Under the pieces are notes generated by a model. That model made no database searches and had not been told where the DNA came from. It saw only the letters and a list, made by a program, of their open reading frames with translations. Position numbers and translations under genes: made by a program. DNA of 64,000 nucleotides. Origin: Bacteroidales bacterium UBA5349 (GTDB taxonomy: Bacteria > Bacteroidota > Bacteroidia > Bacteroidales > Tenuifilaceae). Numbering within the stretch: the stretch's first letter is position 1; each line of letters starts with the position of its first letter. Of the stretch, positions 60,275 through 64,000 are shown piece by piece. The stretch is taken from contig DHQB01000006.1 of the NCBI GenBank assembly GCA_002410065.1, positions 164,016 through 228,015 on the forward strand, in the 5' to 3' direction.

Positions 60275-61585
60275 TTATTCCTTTATCAACTTTCCTGTCC
60301 ATTGATAGCCATTAGGTAAACTTGTTTTCACAAAAAACAGTCCCTTTGATAAGTCGCTTATTGAAATACTTGTTTCTTTGTTTTGCGTATTTATCTTTTT
60401 TATAAGCTGCCCCTGAACATTAAAAATCTCAACTATGGAGAGAGGTCTATCTGACTTGATGTTAAGTATATTACTAGCAGGGTTTGGAAACAACTGAACA
60501 GAGTATGTGTTGCAAGGCTGATTATTTATACTGGTCGAGCTACATACAAGGTTATTTACATATTCCCAAATTGCATCATTCAGTAAAAAAGGCACAGGAA
60601 GGTTATTGGGCTCTTCGCCCATTCGAACCCATACCAAATTCTGGTTTGGAACAACATTAAGAAACTGTCCATCTTTCCCCATTGCAGTAATCATATCGGA
60701 AGGGGCATTAGGGCATAAGGAACCAGGGAAAACCATTTGCAAAGAGGGCATCATAAAAGATGACTTTCCATTCAACCACCATAAATAACCATACGATTTA
60801 TTAAGAGATTGAGAAGTGCTTACCATCTGGTTGAAATATGCTGTGTCAGTCATAATTTGATTCCCGTTCCAATTGCCTTTATTTAATATTAAAAGCCCAA
60901 AACGAGCCATACTCCTAGCATTACTAAAATATACATTATCATAATCCAAAGAAACAAAAGCACCTTTCATGCCTGTCAAGTTCTTAAGTTTTTGAGTAGT
61001 ATATTGGTTTAGCGTAAATCCAGTAGCAGTTTCAATAACGTTATCAAGAAGTGTATAGGGTGCATTATGGTATGCCCAACGTGATCCTGCGTCAGCCATA
61101 TAAATAAGGCAGGTATTTAATGTACAATGGTTATTTTCAACTCCATCATCAAGCCCCGACGTCATTGTTAATTGATGCCGAATTGTTACTTTCTCTTCCT
61201 GTGCTGGTGAGCAACTTGTCCAGCCATTTCCAAGATAATTAGAAGTAGTGTCGGTAATTGACAAATATCCTTCCTGCTGCGCAATCCCCACCATAAATGA
61301 AGTAATTGTTTTGCCCGCTGATGCCCATTGCCAATTTGAGTTTTGCGTGTGTGTTCCAAAATATTGCTCAAGAACAATTTTTCCATCCTTCAGCAAAATA
61401 AATGCTTTAGTGCTATTTGAATCCAAAAATGCATATAAGCTGTCAATTTCGGATTGGCAATAGCCTAAAGATGATGGTGAAATTGTATCCCAATCGTTTT
61501 CTGTCAGGGGAGGGAAATAAAGCGATTGAGCATTAATATTGAATGTTGAAAATAATATAAGAATAAAAACATAAATTCTTTTCAT
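60275..61585 (-). CDS. Secreted serine hydrolase (beta-lactamase fold) with T9SS sorting domain
   Basis: The 436-aa protein has a signal peptide (FILILFSTFNINAQ), a class C-type domain with SxxK as SAGK (WQWASAGKTITSF), the YxN motif WAYHNAPY and GYLWWLNGKS. The last 80 residues are a T9SS type A sorting domain (VQLFPNPASNILNIKSD ... FNVQGQLIKKI ... GLFFVK). It acts outside the cell, probably as an esterase, amidase or peptidase. It converges with the pseudogene of the same broad family. Confidence 0.88.
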   Translation of the reverse strand: MKRIYVFILILFSTFNINAQSLYFPPLTENDWDTISPSSLGYCQSEIDSLYAFLDSNSTKAFILLKDGKIVLEQYFGTHTQNSNWQWASAGKTITSFMVGIAQQEGYLSITDTTSNYLGNGWTSCSPAQEEKVTIRHQLTMTSGLDDGVENNHCTLNTCLIYMADAGSRWAYHNAPYTLLDNVIETATGFTLNQYTTQKLKNLTGMKGAFVSLDYDNVYFSNARSMARFGLLILNKGNWNGNQIMTDTAYFNQMVSTSQSLNKSYGYLWWLNGKSSFMMPSLQMVFPGSLCPNAPSDMITAMGKDGQFLNVVPNQNLVWVRMGEEPNNLPVPFLLNDAIWEYVNNLVCSSTSINNQPCNTYSVQLFPNPASNILNIKSDRPLSIVEIFNVQGQLIKKINTQNKETSISISDLSKGLFFVKTSLPNGYQWTGKLIKE

Positions 61586-61645
61586 ATATGATGAATGAAT
61601 TTTATACTATAATACCACTAATTATATCAGCAATTTAATACTGAA

Positions 61646-63175
61646 TTAATTAACACACAAAGGTATCGTAAATTTAAAAGAACTCCCTTTCCCAACTTCG
61701 CTTTCTATCCAAATTTTGCCATTATTTTTCTCAACAAATTCTTTGCATAATATTAAGCCCAAGCCTGTTCCAAGTTCGCCTGCCGTGCCTGTTTGCGACA
61801 AATTGTTTTCAATACTAAATAACTTTTCGATATACTCGGGCTCAATGCCTGTTCCTGTATCAGAAATACTGAACAAAATATTGTTCTCAAATTTCCGAGT
61901 TTCTATTTTAACGGTTCCATTCGGGTAGGTATATTTTAGGGCATTGGTTGTTAAATTCCGTAGAATAGTTTTAACCATTTCTTCATCAACGCGAATGGGC
62001 TCGTCGGAGAGGATATAGGTTTCAAGTTTTATGTTTTTATTATCTGCAACGGGTTCAATTAAAAGTCTTATTTCGGCAATTAGTTTTGAGGGATTTGTAT
62101 TTACAAACTTAGGCTCTATCTTTCCTGTTTGAATCTTTGCCCACTCTAATAAGTTCTCTAATAGTTTATAAGTATGGTTTGCAGAATTATACATCATCTG
62201 GGCTAATTGCTGCGTTTCTTGAGAATTGGATTCAGCCAGATTTTCTATCAATAAGCTATTAAAATTAATTAAGGTGTTAAATGGGCTTTTTAGGTCATGT
62301 GCAATAATTGAGAAAAACTTATCTTTGGTTGCATTAAGATCTTCCAATTTGCTATTTACTTCCTTCAGATTATCAAGTAGCGTATTTATCTCTTCGTTTT
62401 GCTGAAGTAAGTTCCCTTCGTTTGCTTTAATTGTTTTATTTGATTTTTGCAGTTCGGAAATCTGGCTTATAATGTCTTTGCGCAATACAATTATTGCATA
62501 AAATGAGAGTAAAAGGGTGATAAGTATGATTACACCAATTAAAACAAGTAATACTATATTCGCTGAGTTCTGTTTTTCAACTTCAAAGGAAGTACGTTTA
62601 TCAAGCATAGTGCTAAACTCCGATATGGGTAGCATTATGCTCTCTTTAATTAGGTGGTAGTTTTTATTGAATACTATTTCCTGAGCAAATAAAGTGTCCG
62701 GTTTTGATCTAATCGTAACTTTTTCTAATGTGTCAACAAAAATACCCTTCATTGCATTGAAAGCTACTCTCTCAACTTTAACAAGGTCATTAGAGTTTTT
62801 CTCGGCAAGTGATAGTTTCTCAAACTCTTCTTTAACAATTCCCAACTTAAGTAAACTATCCCTTAATGCAATAGTTCTTCCATTGGCTCTAGGTTTTACG
62901 CCATTTCTAATGTCAAGTAGTTCCCAGTATTTTTGCTCCCAAATACTGTCTCCTGTTGTAACATAATTACGGCAATATTTGGTTAAATCCTCTGAGCCTT
63001 CTTTCAAATCGTTACTAAGGGTATAAAGTAAATACCTATTTTTTTCTAGCCCTTTTAATTCTATTGAATTTTTAAGCAGAACAAATGAAAACACTCCTAT
63101 CAAAATCAATAGAATAGAGATCGTCACAAACAGGCGATTGTGAAATTTCCTTCTTCCAATTCTGAATTTATACAT
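61646..63175 (-). CDS. Membrane sensor histidine kinase
   Basis: The 509-aa protein has two membrane helices (about 16-36 and 207-231) around a helical periplasmic domain, a coiled coil (235-285), HisKA with H293 (FFSIIAHDLKSPFN) and an HATPase (LRNLTTNALKYTYPNG; ISDTGTGIEPEYIEKLF; GTGLGLILCKEFV). No response regulator is adjacent, so it may be an orphan kinase or act with a distant regulator. Confidence 0.93.
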   Translation of the reverse strand: MYKFRIGRRKFHNRLFVTISILLILIGVFSFVLLKNSIELKGLEKNRYLLYTLSNDLKEGSEDLTKYCRNYVTTGDSIWEQKYWELLDIRNGVKPRANGRTIALRDSLLKLGIVKEEFEKLSLAEKNSNDLVKVERVAFNAMKGIFVDTLEKVTIRSKPDTLFAQEIVFNKNYHLIKESIMLPISEFSTMLDKRTSFEVEKQNSANIVLLVLIGVIILITLLLSFYAIIVLRKDIISQISELQKSNKTIKANEGNLLQQNEEINTLLDNLKEVNSKLEDLNATKDKFFSIIAHDLKSPFNTLINFNSLLIENLAESNSQETQQLAQMMYNSANHTYKLLENLLEWAKIQTGKIEPKFVNTNPSKLIAEIRLLIEPVADNKNIKLETYILSDEPIRVDEEMVKTILRNLTTNALKYTYPNGTVKIETRKFENNILFSISDTGTGIEPEYIEKLFSIENNLSQTGTAGELGTGLGLILCKEFVEKNNGKIWIESEVGKGSSFKFTIPLCVN

Positions 63176-63846
63176 TGTGCGTTTGTTTTAAATGGCTTCA
63201 AATATGTTTATTACAGTCAGCTATGAAGCATTATTTCAAACTCGCAATTTTGAATATTGATATCAAAATTTGCTTTTGCAAGCATCGTCATTTGACAAAC
63301 TTTTAATTGCATAAATAGATGGTAATTACATGCAAAAATGCTGGTAACGTCCCTATTAAATATTCTCTTTGATTCCCTGAAAAACATGATACTAAGTTAG
63401 CAATAATTTACTTTAAGCAAATTCACCCAACTGAAACACCTTAAGTGATATGTGCCGTTATTTTTCATGCATTTCAGTACAGTATTTTCTATCGGAGTAT
63501 GCTAACTGTATGGTTTTATTGTTAGTTCTTCATTCGTCATGGAAATCGCTTTCCATTTAAATGGAATGAGTCCGGTAAAATACCGTACTCATTTGTTATA
63601 AATTCTTTATTAATCGTCCAAATTTGGGGGTTAATATCAATGCTACATCTATTTTAGTTAAACTGAAATTTGTAAACTATTAAATACAAAGAATTAAAAT
63701 AATCTTATAATCACAAAACTCTGGAACTAACGAGCAAAATAGTTTATATCTAGTAAGTTTAAAACAAAAAAAGCCCCTTTACGGGGCTTTTTTAAGATTA
63801 AAAATGGCTCACGCTGAATATTTAAACCATTTTAATTGAGATTAAA
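63176..63846. other. Long non-coding region with a structured block
   Basis: No ORF of note. At 63539-63592 there is a cluster of foldable sequence: ATGGAAA-TCGC-TTTCCAT, the palindrome TCCATTTAAATGGA, and GAGTCCGGTA paired with TACCGTACTC. The region ends with a bidirectional terminator. Confidence 0.5.
63766..63795. terminator. Bidirectional terminator
   Basis: AAAAGCCCC and GGGGCTTTT pair around TTTAC, with A and T tracts on both sides. On the minus strand it ends the T9SS gene at the window edge. Confidence 0.9.
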
Positions 63847-64000
63847 TTATTGTTTTACAACTTTTAGGTTGCGGCTTCCTACTTTAAATATATAGATTCC
63901 GTTTGGCTGAGCTGATAAATCAATCTCACCATTGTTACGAATTTCTTTAGTAAGAACAGTGCGACCAGTAATGTCTGTAACAACAACTGTAGCATTCTCT
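63847..64000 (-). CDS. T9SS sorting-domain protein, C-terminal end only
   Basis: The last 51 codons are visible: VVVTDITGRTVLTKEIR, then GEIDLSAQPNGIYIFKVG and a stop at 63847-63849. This is the end of a type A T9SS sorting domain. The rest lies beyond the window, so the cargo type is unknown. Confidence 0.85.
   Translation of the reverse strand, partial: ENATVVVTDITGRTVLTKEIRNNGEIDLSAQPNGIYIFKVGSRNLKVVKQ

Overview
This window looks like a chromosomal segment of an anaerobic member of the Bacteroidota, most likely Bacteroidales or a close relative. The evidence is: three proteins with C-terminal type IX secretion (T9SS) sorting domains, one of them cut by the right edge; a TonB-dependent receptor with a CarboxypepD-type N-terminal domain; several promoters with the Bacteroidota -7 element TAnnTTTG; a tmRNA whose tag reads GENNNYALAA; and lipoproteins with the lipobox-CxKDD style of this phylum. 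No rRNA, tRNA, CRISPR array or insertion sequence was seen.

Layout. 1-3.3 kb: the 3' part of tex and a DAACS symporter. 3.4-12 kb: an AT-rich accessory or defence island. It holds a split HipA system (hipB-hipS-hipT-like) behind three evenly spaced operators, a three-gene toxin/antitoxin/SecB-like cluster, a single-chain restriction-methylation enzyme, and two single-gene units (HEPN-like and HNH-like) separated by long attC-like inverted repeats. 12-13 kb: a probable 6S-like RNA, a 50-aa ORF and tmRNA. 13-33.9 kb: a CDF metal exporter, a sigma factor with a dual-membrane anti-sigma/beta-barrel protein and two lipoproteins, two two-component systems, surface proteins, an LTA-synthase-like sulfatase, a TonB receptor operon, MGMT, and a MarR/CMD pair. 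34-39.5 kb: PfkA, cardiolipin synthase, a DUF308 protein, an SDR relic, a ZIP transporter and a Gre-like factor.

39.5-56.4 kb, all on the minus strand, is the metabolic core: a complete lysine fermentation system. It encodes KamA, KamD/KamE with the reactivase pair KamB/KamC, two tandem Kdd paralogues, Kce, Kal, both CoA-transferase subunits (6 kb apart), Bcd-EtfBA, thiolase, a PhaB-type SDR and a MaoC hydratase. Together these turn lysine into acetate and butyrate. The SDR/MaoC pair suggests an additional (R)-3-hydroxybutyryl-CoA route from acetyl-CoA to crotonyl-CoA in place of Hbd/Crt.

56.8-64 kb: hybrid-cluster protein with a tiny BFD-like ferredoxin gene, a serine-hydrolase pseudogene with two in-frame stops next to an intact T9SS serine hydrolase, a sensor kinase, a structured non-coding stretch and the end of a T9SS protein.

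The strongest leads for undescribed biology are the cassette-like units at 10.2-12.0 kb, the toxin/antitoxin/SecB-like triad, the regulated leader of bcd-etfBA, and the paired 13-bp repeats upstream of the ZIP gene. All functional calls come from reading motifs; no database search was run.
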